Origin: CAZISM01 sp964541895
GTDB lineage: Bacteria > Zhuqueibacterota > Zhuqueibacteria > Residuimicrobiales > Residuimicrobiaceae
Direction: 5' to 3'
DNA length: 44,009 nt
Assembly (NCBI GenBank): GCA_964541895.1
Contig: CAZISM010000037.1
Coordinates: forward strand, 1 to 44,009
Shown here: piece by piece, positions 33,029 to 42,456 of the stretch
How the letters are laid out: the number at the start of each line of letters is the position of its first letter
Numbering within the stretch: position 1 is the stretch's first letter
Made by a program: the position numbers and the translations under genes
Notes under the pieces: model-generated
Told to the model about the DNA's origin: nothing
What the model saw: only the letters and a program-made list of their open reading frames with translations
Database searches by the model: none

Positions 33029-35464
33029 ATGCAGGAAACAACAGAGCATACATTTAGATTTATCGGCCATGCCCATATCGATCCCGTTTGGCGGTGGAAA
33101 AAAGAAGAGGGATTGGCTGAGGTCCTCGCCACGTTTAGATCTGCCGTGGACCGTTTGCACGAATATCCGCAAATCCATTTCGTCGCCAGTTCGGCGCAGT
33201 TTTATGAATGGGTGTTGCACTACGACCCCCAGCTTTTCAGGGAGATACAGGGCCTGGTCGAGGAGGGGAGATGGCTCATCGTCGGTGGTTGGTGGGTGGA
33301 GGCGGATGTCAACTGCCCGGCCGGAGAATCTCTCGTACGCCAGGGACTCTATGGTCAGCGCTTCTTCCAACGACATTTCGATCGCAAAGCCTGCATAGGT
33401 TTTGCCCCGGACACGTTCGGCCATCCCAACACCATGCCACAAATATTGGCCGGACAGGCATTGACCTCCTGTTTTTTTATGCGACCGGATGAAAAGGAAA
33501 TGCCGTCCATGCCGGGCCTGCTCTTTAACTGGATCGGCCCCGACGGCACCCGGATGCTGATGTTTCGTATTGTGGAATCCTACAACGCCTTCGAACACGA
33601 AATCGAGCCCCGCCTGAAAACGTATGCCGACCTCCCGCCGGGCGCGCATGCCCTTTTTTACGGCGTGGGCAATCACGGCGGCGGCCCGACGGTGGCAGCG
33701 ATAGAAAAAATAATTGCTTTGCAAAAAACCGATCCCGCTGTACAATTCGCCTCCCTGCACGCCCATGTGGAAGAGCACCGCGCCGCCGGCGCCGCCTTGC
33801 CGGCGTTTTCAGGCGAGCTGCAGGGCCACAGCCGCGGCTGTTACTCCGCCTGCATTGAAATCAAGCAACTCAACCGCCTCGCTGAACATACCCTGTTGAC
33901 CGCTGAAAAAATGAACGTCTTGTCCGAAGTGATGCTGCAACGAAAACAGACGGTCTCGTTCACCGAGCAGTGGAAGCGCGTTCTCTTCAACCAGTTCCAT
34001 GATATCATGGCCGGCACGGCCATCGCCGACGCCTATACCGACAGCCGCTATGATCTCGCCGGTGTTATTTATACGGCCCGGGAGGCGGCCGCTGCGGCCG
34101 CGCAAAGCCTGGCACAGCACGTCGATACCTCCGCCTGGCCGGCGACCGCCGTTCCTGTGCTGGTGTTCAATGCGAATGCCTTTGCTGTTCAGGAGTATGT
34201 GCAGGTGGAAACGCAACGACTCCAATCGGGACGGCGGCCCGTGTTGCTGAATGCCGCCGGTGCATCAGTCCCCTGTCAGGAAATCCTCACCGCCGGCGTA
34301 CATGTACCGGATCGCATCCGCCTCATCTTTCAGGCCGATGTGCCGGCCTGCGGCTATGCGTCGTATGCGCTCGATTTCGCACAGGAAGCGACCGCGGCGC
34401 CGTCGACTGTGCGCGCCGAGGGATTGACGATGGAGAACGAGGAGCTGCGGTTGACATTCGACGCGTCAAGCGGCGGCATTCGTTCGCTGTTCGATAAAAT
34501 AAAGAGGCGGGAATTTGCCGTGTCCGCCCTGGCCGTACCCCTGGTCCTGCAGGACGGGGATGACACCTGGGGACACCGCACCCTTGGTTATGAACAGGTG
34601 GTGGGTACCTTTGCGAGAATCGATTCACGCATTCTTGAGAACGGTCCTGAACGGGCACGCTATCGCGTGTGCGGCACGTTTAACAACTCCCGCTTTGAGC
34701 AGATATTTTCCATCTATCGCAACAGTCGATTCATCGATGTGCAAATGACCGTGGATTGGCATGAAGAGGACAAGGTTCTCAAGTGGAGCTTTCCGACCTG
34801 CATGGCTCGCGGGGTAATGACCTATTCCTCACCCTATGGCTTTATCGAGCGCGACATGAGCGGGGCTGAAGAGCCCGGGCAAGAGTGGATAGATCTCAGC
34901 GGACAGGATGAAAACGGCGAATTCGGAATTTCGATTTTCAACGACAGCACCTGCGGCTACAGCGCCCATGACGGCGAAATTCGAGTGACGGTTTTGCGCA
35001 GCCCGGTCTGGTCGCACCACATTCCCCAACTCGTCTTGCCGGAAGATGACTATCGTTATATGGAGCAGGGTATGCGCACCTTCTCTTTTCGGCTCTATCC
35101 TCATATCGGTGGCCGCAAGGCCGCACGGCACGCCGAACTCTTTTCCACTCCCCCCTGGACGACGCTCACGCATCGTCACCAAGGCCCTCTGGCTGCAACA
35201 TCCGGATGGATCCGCGTGCTGCCGGACAATATCCTGGTTACGGTTATCAAGACGGCTGAGGACCAGGACGGCATTATTATCCGCGCCGTGGAGACGGAGG
35301 GGATCAGCAGCCGCTGCCGCATAGAATGGCCGGCCCAGGGCCGGGTTATCGAGTCGGTGTTCCCACCGTTGGGGATCCGCACGTTTCATATACCGTATGA
35401 TCCCGGCAAGCCGGTTCAAGCCGTAGACCTGTTGGAAGAACCGCTCCCGCCTGCTCGTCAATGA
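33029..35464 (+). CDS. GH38-type alpha-mannosidase
   Basis: An 811-residue retaining alpha-mannosidase without signal peptide, hence cytoplasmic. The zinc-site opening is FIGHAHIDPVWRWKKEEG. FAPDTFGHPNTMPQI carries the expected nucleophile Asp128, GNHGGGPT is conserved, and LFNQFHDIMAGTAIADAY supplies another zinc-site histidine/aspartate. The C-terminal half is the beta-sandwich typical of GH38 (LRLTFDASSGGIRSLFDK). It begins 8 bases after the sigma-54 activator stop with no good ribosome site, suggesting translational coupling and shared control. The substrate is likely alpha-mannose of N-glycans or mannans imported as oligosaccharides. Confidence 0.93.
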   Translation: MQETTEHTFRFIGHAHIDPVWRWKKEEGLAEVLATFRSAVDRLHEYPQIHFVASSAQFYEWVLHYDPQLFREIQGLVEEGRWLIVGGWWVEADVNCPAGESLVRQGLYGQRFFQRHFDRKACIGFAPDTFGHPNTMPQILAGQALTSCFFMRPDEKEMPSMPGLLFNWIGPDGTRMLMFRIVESYNAFEHEIEPRLKTYADLPPGAHALFYGVGNHGGGPTVAAIEKIIALQKTDPAVQFASLHAHVEEHRAAGAALPAFSGELQGHSRGCYSACIEIKQLNRLAEHTLLTAEKMNVLSEVMLQRKQTVSFTEQWKRVLFNQFHDIMAGTAIADAYTDSRYDLAGVIYTAREAAAAAAQSLAQHVDTSAWPATAVPVLVFNANAFAVQEYVQVETQRLQSGRRPVLLNAAGASVPCQEILTAGVHVPDRIRLIFQADVPACGYASYALDFAQEATAAPSTVRAEGLTMENEELRLTFDASSGGIRSLFDKIKRREFAVSALAVPLVLQDGDDTWGHRTLGYEQVVGTFARIDSRILENGPERARYRVCGTFNNSRFEQIFSIYRNSRFIDVQMTVDWHEEDKVLKWSFPTCMARGVMTYSSPYGFIERDMSGAEEPGQEWIDLSGQDENGEFGISIFNDSTCGYSAHDGEIRVTVLRSPVWSHHIPQLVLPEDDYRYMEQGMRTFSFRLYPHIGGRKAARHAELFSTPPWTTLTHRHQGPLAATSGWIRVLPDNILVTVIKTAEDQDGIIIRAVETEGISSRCRIEWPAQGRVIESVFPPLGIRTFHIPYDPGKPVQAVDLLEEPLPPARQ

Positions 35465-35489
35465 CCAGCCGCCTTTTGCTACTATATTT

Positions 35490-35523
35490 GCGTGCCGAGG
35501 CCGGCCATACGGCATCGGCACGC
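35490..35523. other. Strong hairpin after the mannosidase gene
   Basis: GCGTGCCGA and TCGGCACGC form a perfect 9-base-pair stem; inside, GCCG pairs with CGGC around a 6-base loop, with one G/A mismatch between the two helices. There is no T tract on either side, so it is not a classical intrinsic terminator. It may protect the 3' end of the operon mRNA. Confidence 0.7.
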
Positions 35524-35570
35524 CTGGCAGCTCCAGACCCTCCCCGCATCCAGACAGATAGCTGTTGCCC

Positions 35571-35599
35571 CTTTTAGCTTTTTTTACTATCTTTTAGCT
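35571..35599. repeat. Direct repeat CTTTTAGCT upstream of the SGNH genes
   Basis: Two identical copies of CTTTTAGCT (35571-35579 and 35591-35599) start exactly 20 bases apart, two helical turns, immediately before the first SGNH gene. This spacing is typical of paired regulator-binding sites. No clear sigma-70 promoter was found between them. Confidence 0.45.
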
Positions 35600-35622
35600 C
35601 GAATTCGACAAGGAGACAGGCC

Positions 35623-36374
35623 ATGAAGTTGTATCTGCGTATTCTTTTTCTCCTCATGTGCACGTTTGCCGTTTTTCTTTACGGCCAACAGCCGCTCCTG
35701 CAGGATGGGCAGGTTATTGTGACGCTCGGCAACAGCATCACCGAAGGCGGCGAACGGCCGGACGGCTATGTCAACCTTTTGCGTCGGGCGATGGAAGTGT
35801 TGTATCCGGAGATGGCTGTTTATTTTGTCAATGCCGGCATCGGCGGGCACAAATCTACAGATATGCTCGACCGATACGAACGGGACGTGCTGCAGGTTGC
35901 CCCGGATTGGGTGACCATCAGCGTCGGCGTCAACGATGTCTGGCACGGTTTCAAAGATCATCCCCAGGGCGATGGTCCGCTGGCGGTGCCGCTGCCACAA
36001 TATAAAGAAAAGCTGGTCCGGATGATCGAACTGGCGAAAGGGCGCAACATTCGCGTGGCGCTGTTCACAGCCACGGTGATCAAGGAGGACCTGTTCAGCC
36101 TGGAAAATCAAAAATTGCTGCCTTACAATCAGGCGGTGCGCGACATCGCCAAAAAGTACAAATGCGTTCTGGTTGACCAGGATGCCGCCTGCCGGCAGAT
36201 CCTGCAACCGCTGCAGAAACCGGGTATGGCCGATCGGGGGGTGCTGACCAGCGATGGCGTGCATATGCTGGCTTCCGGCAACTGGCTGATGGCTAAAACA
36301 GCGCTGATCGCGTTCGGCGTGCCGGCGGAACGTCTCGAAAAAGCGCGTCCGCTGATCGACAAGCTGGTGAACGC
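35623..36374 (+). CDS. Secreted SGNH/GDSL hydrolase 1, C-terminus lost in gap
   Basis: At least 250 residues of an SGNH-fold esterase with a signal peptide (MKLYLRILFLLMCTFAVFLYG). Block I is TLGNSITEG with nucleophile Ser38, block III is VGVNDVW, and block V is DGVHM with Asp211 and His214, a complete catalytic triad. Such enzymes deacetylate polysaccharides or cleave acyl esters from sugars. The ATG follows AAGGAGACAGG. The frame runs into the 100-N gap; because block V is already present, only a short tail should be missing. Confidence 0.9.
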
Positions 36375-36474
36375 NNNNNNNNNNNNNNNNNNNNNNNNNN
36401 NNNNNNNNNNNNNNNNNNNNNNNNNNNNNNNNNNNNNNNNNNNNNNNNNNNNNNNNNNNNNNNNNNNNNNNNNN
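36375..36474. other. Scaffold gap (100 N) between two SGNH genes
   Basis: Exactly 100 N. The left edge is inside SGNH gene 1 and the right edge inside a second SGNH gene near its end, so the true gap must hold most of a gene, about 600 bases or more. Confidence 0.95.
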
Positions 36475-36667
36475 CTGGTTGAAAACCTATTGCGCGGCCC
36501 ACAACGTCGCCTATGTCGATTTTTACAGTGCCGTCGCGGATTCGGCCGGCAAGCTGCGACTGGAATTCAGCGAGGATGGCATGCACTGTAACGCCAAGGG
36601 ATACGCGGCCATGAAACCGCCGTTGCAGCAGGTTTTGCGGGAATGGCAGGCAGCCGCCGGTCGCTGA
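36475..36667 (+). CDS. SGNH/GDSL hydrolase 2, C-terminal fragment after gap
   Basis: About 64 residues from the gap edge to a stop at 36665-36667. The read W-L-K-TYCAAHNVAYVDFYSAV is the usual penultimate helix and strand of SGNH hydrolases, and FSEDGMHCNAKGYAAM is a second, independent block V with its own Asp and His. This cannot be the end of gene 1, which already has its block V, and it is also in a different frame relative to the placeholder. The N-terminal part, including the nucleophile serine, is in the gap. Confidence 0.85.
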
Positions 36668-36713
36668 TTATGTGGCGATCTTTCATCATAATTCAGAGAG
36701 GCAAGGAGGATGT

Positions 36714-38747
36714 ATGCACCGGTTCATGTTTTTTTTGCTGATACTTTTAACGGCAGGTCTCGGAGCAGGTCACTCTAACATGGAGGCAAACGCATTGAAT
36801 CTGATGCCCTGGCCCAGTCAGCTGCAAACGGCTGAGGGCCGCTTTCCCGTAACAGCCGATTTTACCATTGCCATTCAGGGCAAGGCCGACGATCGTCTGT
36901 ATCAGGCCGCTTCGAGAGCTCTGCGGCGCTTATCCGGACGTACCGGTCTGTTTTTCGCTCAAGATTATGTTACACGCGCTTCATCCGCTGCAGCCGCCAG
37001 CCTGGTTATCCGTTGCGACCGGCCCGCCAAAGTAATCCTTGGTGAAGAAGAGTCTTATACGCTGGTCGCTACGCCGCAAAAAATTGAAATTCACTGCACC
37101 ACCGATATCGGCGGCTTGTATGGACTGGAGACCTGTCTGCAATTGCTGCAGGCTGACGCGTCGGGCTACTTTATCCCGGCGGTCAATATCTCCGATGCGC
37201 CGCGTTTCCCCTGGCGCGGCCTGTTGATCGACGCTTGCCGGCACTGGATGCCGATGGCGATGATCATGCGAAATCTGGATGCCATGGCTGCCGTAAAAAT
37301 GAACGTGTTGCACTGGCACCTCAGTGAAGATCAGGGTTTCCGCATCGAGAGCAAGCTTTTTCCCGGTTTGCATGGCAAAGGTTCGGACGGTTTGTACTAT
37401 ACCCAGGAGGATGTCCAGGAGGTGATCGCCTATGCGGACGCGCGCGGCATTCGCGTGGTACCAGAGTTCGACATGCCCGGTCACGCCACCGCCTGGTTCG
37501 TGGCCTATCCTGAACTGGCCAGCGCCAAGGGCCCGTTCAAAATCGAGCGGCGCTATGGCGTCATGGATCCGGTAATGGATCCGACGCGCGAGAGCACCTA
37601 CGAGTTCCTTGATGCTTTTTGGCGCGAAATGACCGCCCTTTTCCCGGATGAGTATATGCATATCGGCGGTGATGAGAATAACGGCAAAATGTGGAACGCC
37701 AACGCCGAACTGCAAGCGTACATGAAAAAGAATCAGATCCCTGACAACCACGCGTTGCAGGCCGCCTTCAATAAACGCCTGCTGGCGATATTGACCCGCT
37801 ATCGCAAAAAGCTGGTGGGTTGGGATGAAATTCTCCACCCGGATATGCCGAACAACATCGTCATCCAGTCCTGGCGCGGCACCCAGGCGCTGGTGGAATC
37901 GGCGCAGAAAGGCTATATGGGTATCCTTTCCAACGGCTATTACATCGACCTCTGTCAACCGACGGCGTTCCACTATTTGAACGATCCCATTCCGGACGGG
38001 TCCAAACTGACCGATGAGGAGAGAAAGCGGATTTTGGGTGGCGAAGCGACCATGTGGTCGGAAATCGTCACCGACGAAACTGTGGATTCCCGTATCTGGC
38101 CGAGAACGGCGGCCATTGCCGAGCGTCTGTGGTCTCCTTCGTCGGTGCGGGACATGGACGCCCTGTGGCCGCGGCTGGAAGCGGTCAGTCTGCAGCTGGA
38201 AGAGTTGGGAGTGATGCACATTAGAAATTACGGCATGATGCTGCGCAGGCTGGCACGCCGTGAAAATATTGCGCCCCTGCAAACGCTGGTGGACCTCCTT
38301 GAGCCGGTACAGGAATATCATCGCCACGACAACACGACCTACACCTCGTACTCGCCGTTTACCCGCGTGGTGGATGCCTGCCGTCCCGAATCGATGACGG
38401 CGATTCGCTTCAATACGGCGGCGGCGCGGTCTGTGAAAGACAAGACAGCCAGAGCGGAACTGGTCGCTTGGCTGACCTCCTGGCAGAACAATCAGCAAGC
38501 CCTGCAGGCGCTGCTGGCGGTGAATCCCGTTCTGCATGAAATAAAACCCCAGGCCGACCGACTTGGTGAGCTGGTCCGGCGAGGCCTGGAGGCTGTGGAG
38601 TTTCTGGCAAAAGGGAAAAAACCGGCCGCGAGCTGGGTGAGGGATGCAGAGGCGCTGTTGCAGGAAGCGAAAAAGCCCTGTGCAGAAACCGAATTGGTGA
38701 TCGTGGACGGATTCGAAAAACTGGTCAACGCAACCCGGCTGCCGTGA
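36714..38747 (+). CDS. Secreted GH20 beta-N-acetylhexosaminidase
   Basis: A 677-residue enzyme with a signal peptide (MHRFMFFLLILLTAGLGAG). A GH20b-type N-terminal domain opens LMPWPSQLQTAEGRFPV, and the catalytic TIM barrel begins FPWRGLLIDACRHWMP. MNVLHWHLSEDQGFRIE, EFDMPGHATAW and the catalytic pair Asp320-Glu321 in MHIGGDENNGKMW are intact. WDEILHPDMPNNIVIQSW is also family-typical. It removes terminal beta-GlcNAc or beta-GalNAc by substrate-assisted catalysis. ATG 36714 is preceded by AAGGAGGA; an earlier in-frame ATG at 36672 lacks support. Follows the SGNH genes in the same direction. Confidence 0.95.
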   Translation: MHRFMFFLLILLTAGLGAGHSNMEANALNLMPWPSQLQTAEGRFPVTADFTIAIQGKADDRLYQAASRALRRLSGRTGLFFAQDYVTRASSAAAASLVIRCDRPAKVILGEEESYTLVATPQKIEIHCTTDIGGLYGLETCLQLLQADASGYFIPAVNISDAPRFPWRGLLIDACRHWMPMAMIMRNLDAMAAVKMNVLHWHLSEDQGFRIESKLFPGLHGKGSDGLYYTQEDVQEVIAYADARGIRVVPEFDMPGHATAWFVAYPELASAKGPFKIERRYGVMDPVMDPTRESTYEFLDAFWREMTALFPDEYMHIGGDENNGKMWNANAELQAYMKKNQIPDNHALQAAFNKRLLAILTRYRKKLVGWDEILHPDMPNNIVIQSWRGTQALVESAQKGYMGILSNGYYIDLCQPTAFHYLNDPIPDGSKLTDEERKRILGGEATMWSEIVTDETVDSRIWPRTAAIAERLWSPSSVRDMDALWPRLEAVSLQLEELGVMHIRNYGMMLRRLARRENIAPLQTLVDLLEPVQEYHRHDNTTYTSYSPFTRVVDACRPESMTAIRFNTAAARSVKDKTARAELVAWLTSWQNNQQALQALLAVNPVLHEIKPQADRLGELVRRGLEAVEFLAKGKKPAASWVRDAEALLQEAKKPCAETELVIVDGFEKLVNATRLP

Positions 38748-38800
38748 TCATCGTCGCGGCCATGAAAAAGTTGCATCACTTTATCGTCAAGGAGCAAAAG

Positions 38801-39264
38801 ATGAGTTTTAATGCAGCAACCATGCAAAAGTTGGCGGAAGGCAAGACCAAGGTCATTTATGCCAACCCTGATGACAACCGCTCGGTCTATATGTATTTTA
38901 AAGACGACATCACGGCCGGCGATGGCGTCAAGCATGACATCATTCAGGGCAAGGCGTTGGTGGACTGGCAGACCAACCGCGATATTTTCGAGTACCTGAA
39001 CCGCTGCGGAGTCCGAACGCATTATATCTCCACGCCGGCGGAACGGGTGGCGCTGGTGCGCAAGCTTGATTTTAAGATCAATCTGGAAGTGGTCAGCCGC
39101 CGTGTGGCGGCCGGTTCGATCCTAAAGTGGGGCGGGGTGGAGCAGGGCCGGCGTTTTGATCCTATAGTCACTCAGTTTCATTATAAAGACGATCCTCTGC
39201 ACGATCCCATGCTGGACGATTCGTACGTCAATTACCTGATCGCCAAAGGCGCCGGCGAATACGA
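38801..39264 (+). CDS. purC: SAICAR synthetase (PurC), C-terminus lost in gap
   Basis: The first 155 or so residues of phosphoribosylaminoimidazole-succinocarboxamide synthase, which adds aspartate to CAIR in purine synthesis. Diagnostic segments are KLAEGKTKVIYA, FKDDITAGDG and LEVVSRRVAAGSILKW. ATG 38801 is supported by AAGGAG at 38789-38794. The frame runs into the third gap; about 80-90 residues should be missing. It lies 53 bases after the GH20 stop and may be independent of that operon. Confidence 0.93.
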
Positions 39265-39364
39265 NNNNNNNNNNNNNNNNNNNNNNNNNNNNNNNNNNNN
39301 NNNNNNNNNNNNNNNNNNNNNNNNNNNNNNNNNNNNNNNNNNNNNNNNNNNNNNNNNNNNNNNN
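39265..39364. other. Scaffold gap (100 N) between purC and selB
   Basis: Exactly 100 N. It removes the purC C-terminus; the selB stop lies 5 bases beyond the right edge, so selB is complete. Confidence 0.97.
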
Positions 39365-39369
39365 GCGCT

Positions 39370-41292
39370 CTAGCGCGAAGCCAGCGCGTTTTCGAGGAGG
39401 GTGCGATTGATAAGGCGCACGTCCTCGATGCGTTCGGTAACGCCTTTCAGATCCAGATATCCCAGAAGCGGCACGGCGAATTTTCGGCTGGTGCCGAGTA
39501 ATTCGCGAAACGCGGCGACGGTAAGCTCTGTGCCCTGGACGGCGAACGGACGCAACCGCTGCAGCACCTGCTGTATGGCCGCTGCCGCAAAACAGAGATC
39601 GCCCTCCAGGCGAATCAGCTGTCCCATGCCCTGGAGGGCATTGACTACCCGTCGAACCTCGGGTTTGCCGATGCGTGCGGTCAGTTCGCTCTCTGACGGC
39701 GGTGAAAACGGGGTTTCCAGCAGGATCTGCAGAATCTGCTCCGCCAGCGCTTTGTCGGTTCCCTTTAATTCGATTCGATGCTCAAACAGCTTGAGCAATC
39801 CCGCCTCTTCCTTTATGGTCTTGCGCTCGATCAGATCAGCCACCACCCAGTCGAACAGCTTGACCGCCATTTTCTCGCCACAGGCCGTGCGCAATTCTCC
39901 TTTGTTCATGCCGGCTCGATAGGGCTCTTTTTCATGAAACCGGCGCAGCACGGCTGCCACGTTCTCCTGCAGTTGGCCGGATCCCTGAGTCGAGATGTAG
40001 GCACGCTTGTTTTCCGGTCCGATGAGAACGATTCGGCCCTGCTGCGCCAATGTGGCCAGAATCGCCGTCAATTCGTTTTCGTCCATGCCGGTCCAGAGCT
40101 TGATATCGGACAGGAGAGGCCAATCAGAGCCATGCTGCTGCAACGCAGCCAGAACCAGTTCGGCAGGATCCTTCTGCTGCAACTGGGTTAACCGCGCCAG
40201 TACGATCTGATCGCCGCGGCGATGCGGCGTCGGATAGGTATCCAGGATGATGCCGCCGCCGATGGTCATGGCAGGCGAGTACTGGCGAATGACATAGGGA
40301 TCATGGCGAAGGGCTACTGTGGCTTCTTCGAGCTGCAGCTGTACGAACGCAGTTTCTCCCGGCCGCAAGGTGGTATCTTGAAGCAGTTTTACCCGGGCCA
40401 TGATTTCGGCTGTTCCCATATGCAGACGAACACGGCTGCGTTGTTTCAATGGTTTTGCGGCATCGGCCAGCAACGTGAGTTTGGCGTCCAGCAGCCGGGT
40501 GGCCTGACATTGATCGGGCGATACCAGCACATCGCCCCGGCCGATCTCCTCCCGGGCAATGGCTTGCAGATTAATGGCGGCGCGATGGCCCAGAACAATT
40601 TCCTGAACGCTCTGCCCATGGCTTTGCAGCGTGCGAATTTTGACCTTTTTTCCGGCCGGCCAGAGATCGAGGGTGTCGCCGATGGCGGCACGCCCGGAGA
40701 GCACCGAGCCGGTCACGATGGTGCCGAATCCTTTCATGATGAAGGAGCGATCCACCGGCATCCAGAAAATCCCGCGATCGTATCGGGGCTGGATGCGGTC
40801 CGGCAGCTGCAGCAAAAAGCGGCGCAGGTCGGCCATGCCGAGGCCGGTGACGGCAGAGACGCGAAAAATGGGCGCATCCTGGAGGAAGGTGCCCTTGACC
40901 TGGTCCGCCACATCCTGTTCCACCAGGGTCAGCAATTCCTGGTCTACAAGGTCGCATTTGTTGATGACGATCAATCCCTGTTGCAATTGCAGCAGGGTGA
41001 GGATATCCAGATGTTCGCGCGTTTGCGGCATCACGCCGTCGTCAGCGGCTACGACCAGCATGGCCACATCGACGGTGCTGACGCCGGCCACCATATTTTT
41101 GACAAACCGTTCGTGGCCGGGGACGTCGATGAACGCGATGGTCTCGTTGAGAAAAGCGAAGCCCAGATCGATGGTCATGCCGCGTTCCTGTTCCTCGGCC
41201 AGGCGGTCCGGATCGGTGCCGGTCAGCGCCTTGACCAGGGAGGATTTGCCATGATCGATGTGGCCGGCTGTACCAATAATGATGGCGGCCAT
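39370..41292 (-). CDS. selB: Selenocysteine-specific elongation factor SelB
   Basis: A 640-residue translation GTPase delivering selenocysteyl-tRNA to UGA codons. G1 is GHIDHGKSSL, switch II is DVPGHERFVKNMVAG, and G4 is NKCDLV. RGMTIDLGFA and the beta-barrel domains with MPVDRSFIMKGFGTIVTGSVLSG follow. The C-terminal third has repeated winged-helix modules (ELRTACGEKMAVKLFDWVV, ELTVAAFRELLGTSRKFAVPLL) that read the SECIS hairpin. Its start overlaps the stop of the trehalase-like gene by one base (TGATG). No selA, selD or tRNA-Sec is visible in the window, so those must be elsewhere. Confidence 0.95.
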   Translation of the reverse strand: MAAIIIGTAGHIDHGKSSLVKALTGTDPDRLAEEQERGMTIDLGFAFLNETIAFIDVPGHERFVKNMVAGVSTVDVAMLVVAADDGVMPQTREHLDILTLLQLQQGLIVINKCDLVDQELLTLVEQDVADQVKGTFLQDAPIFRVSAVTGLGMADLRRFLLQLPDRIQPRYDRGIFWMPVDRSFIMKGFGTIVTGSVLSGRAAIGDTLDLWPAGKKVKIRTLQSHGQSVQEIVLGHRAAINLQAIAREEIGRGDVLVSPDQCQATRLLDAKLTLLADAAKPLKQRSRVRLHMGTAEIMARVKLLQDTTLRPGETAFVQLQLEEATVALRHDPYVIRQYSPAMTIGGGIILDTYPTPHRRGDQIVLARLTQLQQKDPAELVLAALQQHGSDWPLLSDIKLWTGMDENELTAILATLAQQGRIVLIGPENKRAYISTQGSGQLQENVAAVLRRFHEKEPYRAGMNKGELRTACGEKMAVKLFDWVVADLIERKTIKEEAGLLKLFEHRIELKGTDKALAEQILQILLETPFSPPSESELTARIGKPEVRRVVNALQGMGQLIRLEGDLCFAAAAIQQVLQRLRPFAVQGTELTVAAFRELLGTSRKFAVPLLGYLDLKGVTERIEDVRLINRTLLENALASR

Positions 41293-42440
41293 CAGTCCAG
41301 TCCCAGGAGTTCGATGATGGCGATATAGACGCCGGCGGTGGTGCCGATCAGGGCCCGATTGGCAAGTTCGCCGCAGAGGTGAGACCGTTCCTGCGCGTTA
41401 TACCATTCCCAGAACCGGCCGGTCTGCTGATACACATCCACCACCATATTGAGCCAATCCATGCCGATGTCCGCGGCATCCTCCATCAGATCATAATCGC
41501 ACAATCCCTTGATCGTCATGTAGACATAAGGTGCATAGCTCAAGGGATGGTTCCAGGTGGTGGGGTTGGCCGCATAGCTGGTATCGGTGATAAAGAGCCC
41601 TCCCGGCGCGCGAAAGTGTTTCAGGTTCTGCACCATTCGGCGGGCGCGACGTTCATCCACCAGCTCGACGAACAGCGGCGTAAAGCCGGCGAGGGTTTTA
41701 ACCGGGCTGAGTCGCTTATGGCTAAAGTTGTTATCGTAATAGAATCCTTCGCTCTCGTTCCAGCACAATTCCAGCAATTTTTTTATCTGTTCCGCTTTAT
41801 CCAGCATGGCCGGATCGCCATGGCCGTCGATCTCTGCCTGAAAGTCGTATATCATGCGGGCGTGCCGATAGAGGAGTGCGTTCAAATCGATGGCGTTGTA
41901 TTGCCGGGCATCCTGAAAGCGGGGCGAATCGATCCAACCCGATTCGGCCAGGCTGGTTTTTTCCGGCGGCCAGTGTCCGTTTTTGTCACTGTTATAGCAA
42001 TACAGGCCGGTGATGGAGGTGTGAGGTTTGTTCACCCAGTAGCGGAATTCCTGCAGCACGTCCGGCACCAATCGCCGCAGCCATTCCTTGTCGCCGGTCA
42101 CACGATAGACGTCCCGGACCATCCAGGGCAACAGCGGCGGTGCTGAAAAGTGGCTCAGGTCGCGGTGGTTGGCTGCCGGGATATGCCCCAGGTGACGCTG
42201 CAGATAGGCGAGATTTTCGACCATGTGCCGGGCGTGATCGACCATGCGCATGCGGATGAGGCCCAGGTTCATGAAATAGGCATCCTCATAATAGAGGGCC
42301 GCCTGTTTGTCCGGGCCGGGAATGAAATAAGGATGCGGCACGCCCAGCAGGTCGTCGGTATCTGCCGGTGTCTCCTGCAGGCAGGTTTCTTTGAGAATGC
42401 GTTTAATCTCAGGGATCAGCGCGTGATAATGAGAACCCAT
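41292..42440 (-). CDS. Trehalase-like (alpha/alpha)6-barrel glycosidase
   Basis: A 382-residue protein without signal peptide that resembles a compact GH37/GH63-type barrel. YYEDAYFMNLGLIR matches the trehalase YYWDSY region. GHIPAANHRDLSHFSAPPLL resembles the IPNGNR motif, and ESGWIDSPRF the trehalase ESGWD motif with its probable acid. AIDLNALLYRHA and the C-terminal YQQTGRFWEWYNA also fit. It is shorter than trehalase (about 500-550), so the substrate may be another alpha-glucoside or alpha-mannoside. ATG 42440 is preceded by a perfect AGGAGG; the longer frame from 42470 lacks this. It overlaps selB by one base. Confidence 0.8.
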   Translation of the reverse strand: MGSHYHALIPEIKRILKETCLQETPADTDDLLGVPHPYFIPGPDKQAALYYEDAYFMNLGLIRMRMVDHARHMVENLAYLQRHLGHIPAANHRDLSHFSAPPLLPWMVRDVYRVTGDKEWLRRLVPDVLQEFRYWVNKPHTSITGLYCYNSDKNGHWPPEKTSLAESGWIDSPRFQDARQYNAIDLNALLYRHARMIYDFQAEIDGHGDPAMLDKAEQIKKLLELCWNESEGFYYDNNFSHKRLSPVKTLAGFTPLFVELVDERRARRMVQNLKHFRAPGGLFITDTSYAANPTTWNHPLSYAPYVYMTIKGLCDYDLMEDAADIGMDWLNMVVDVYQQTGRFWEWYNAQERSHLCGELANRALIGTTAGVYIAIIELLGLD

Positions 42441-42456
42441 TGTAATCCTCCTGATG

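Noticed and set aside
35623..36591. A single SGNH gene running through the 100-N gap.
   Set aside because: The frame after the gap gives a nonsense tail, whereas another frame gives a genuine SGNH C-terminus with its own block V.
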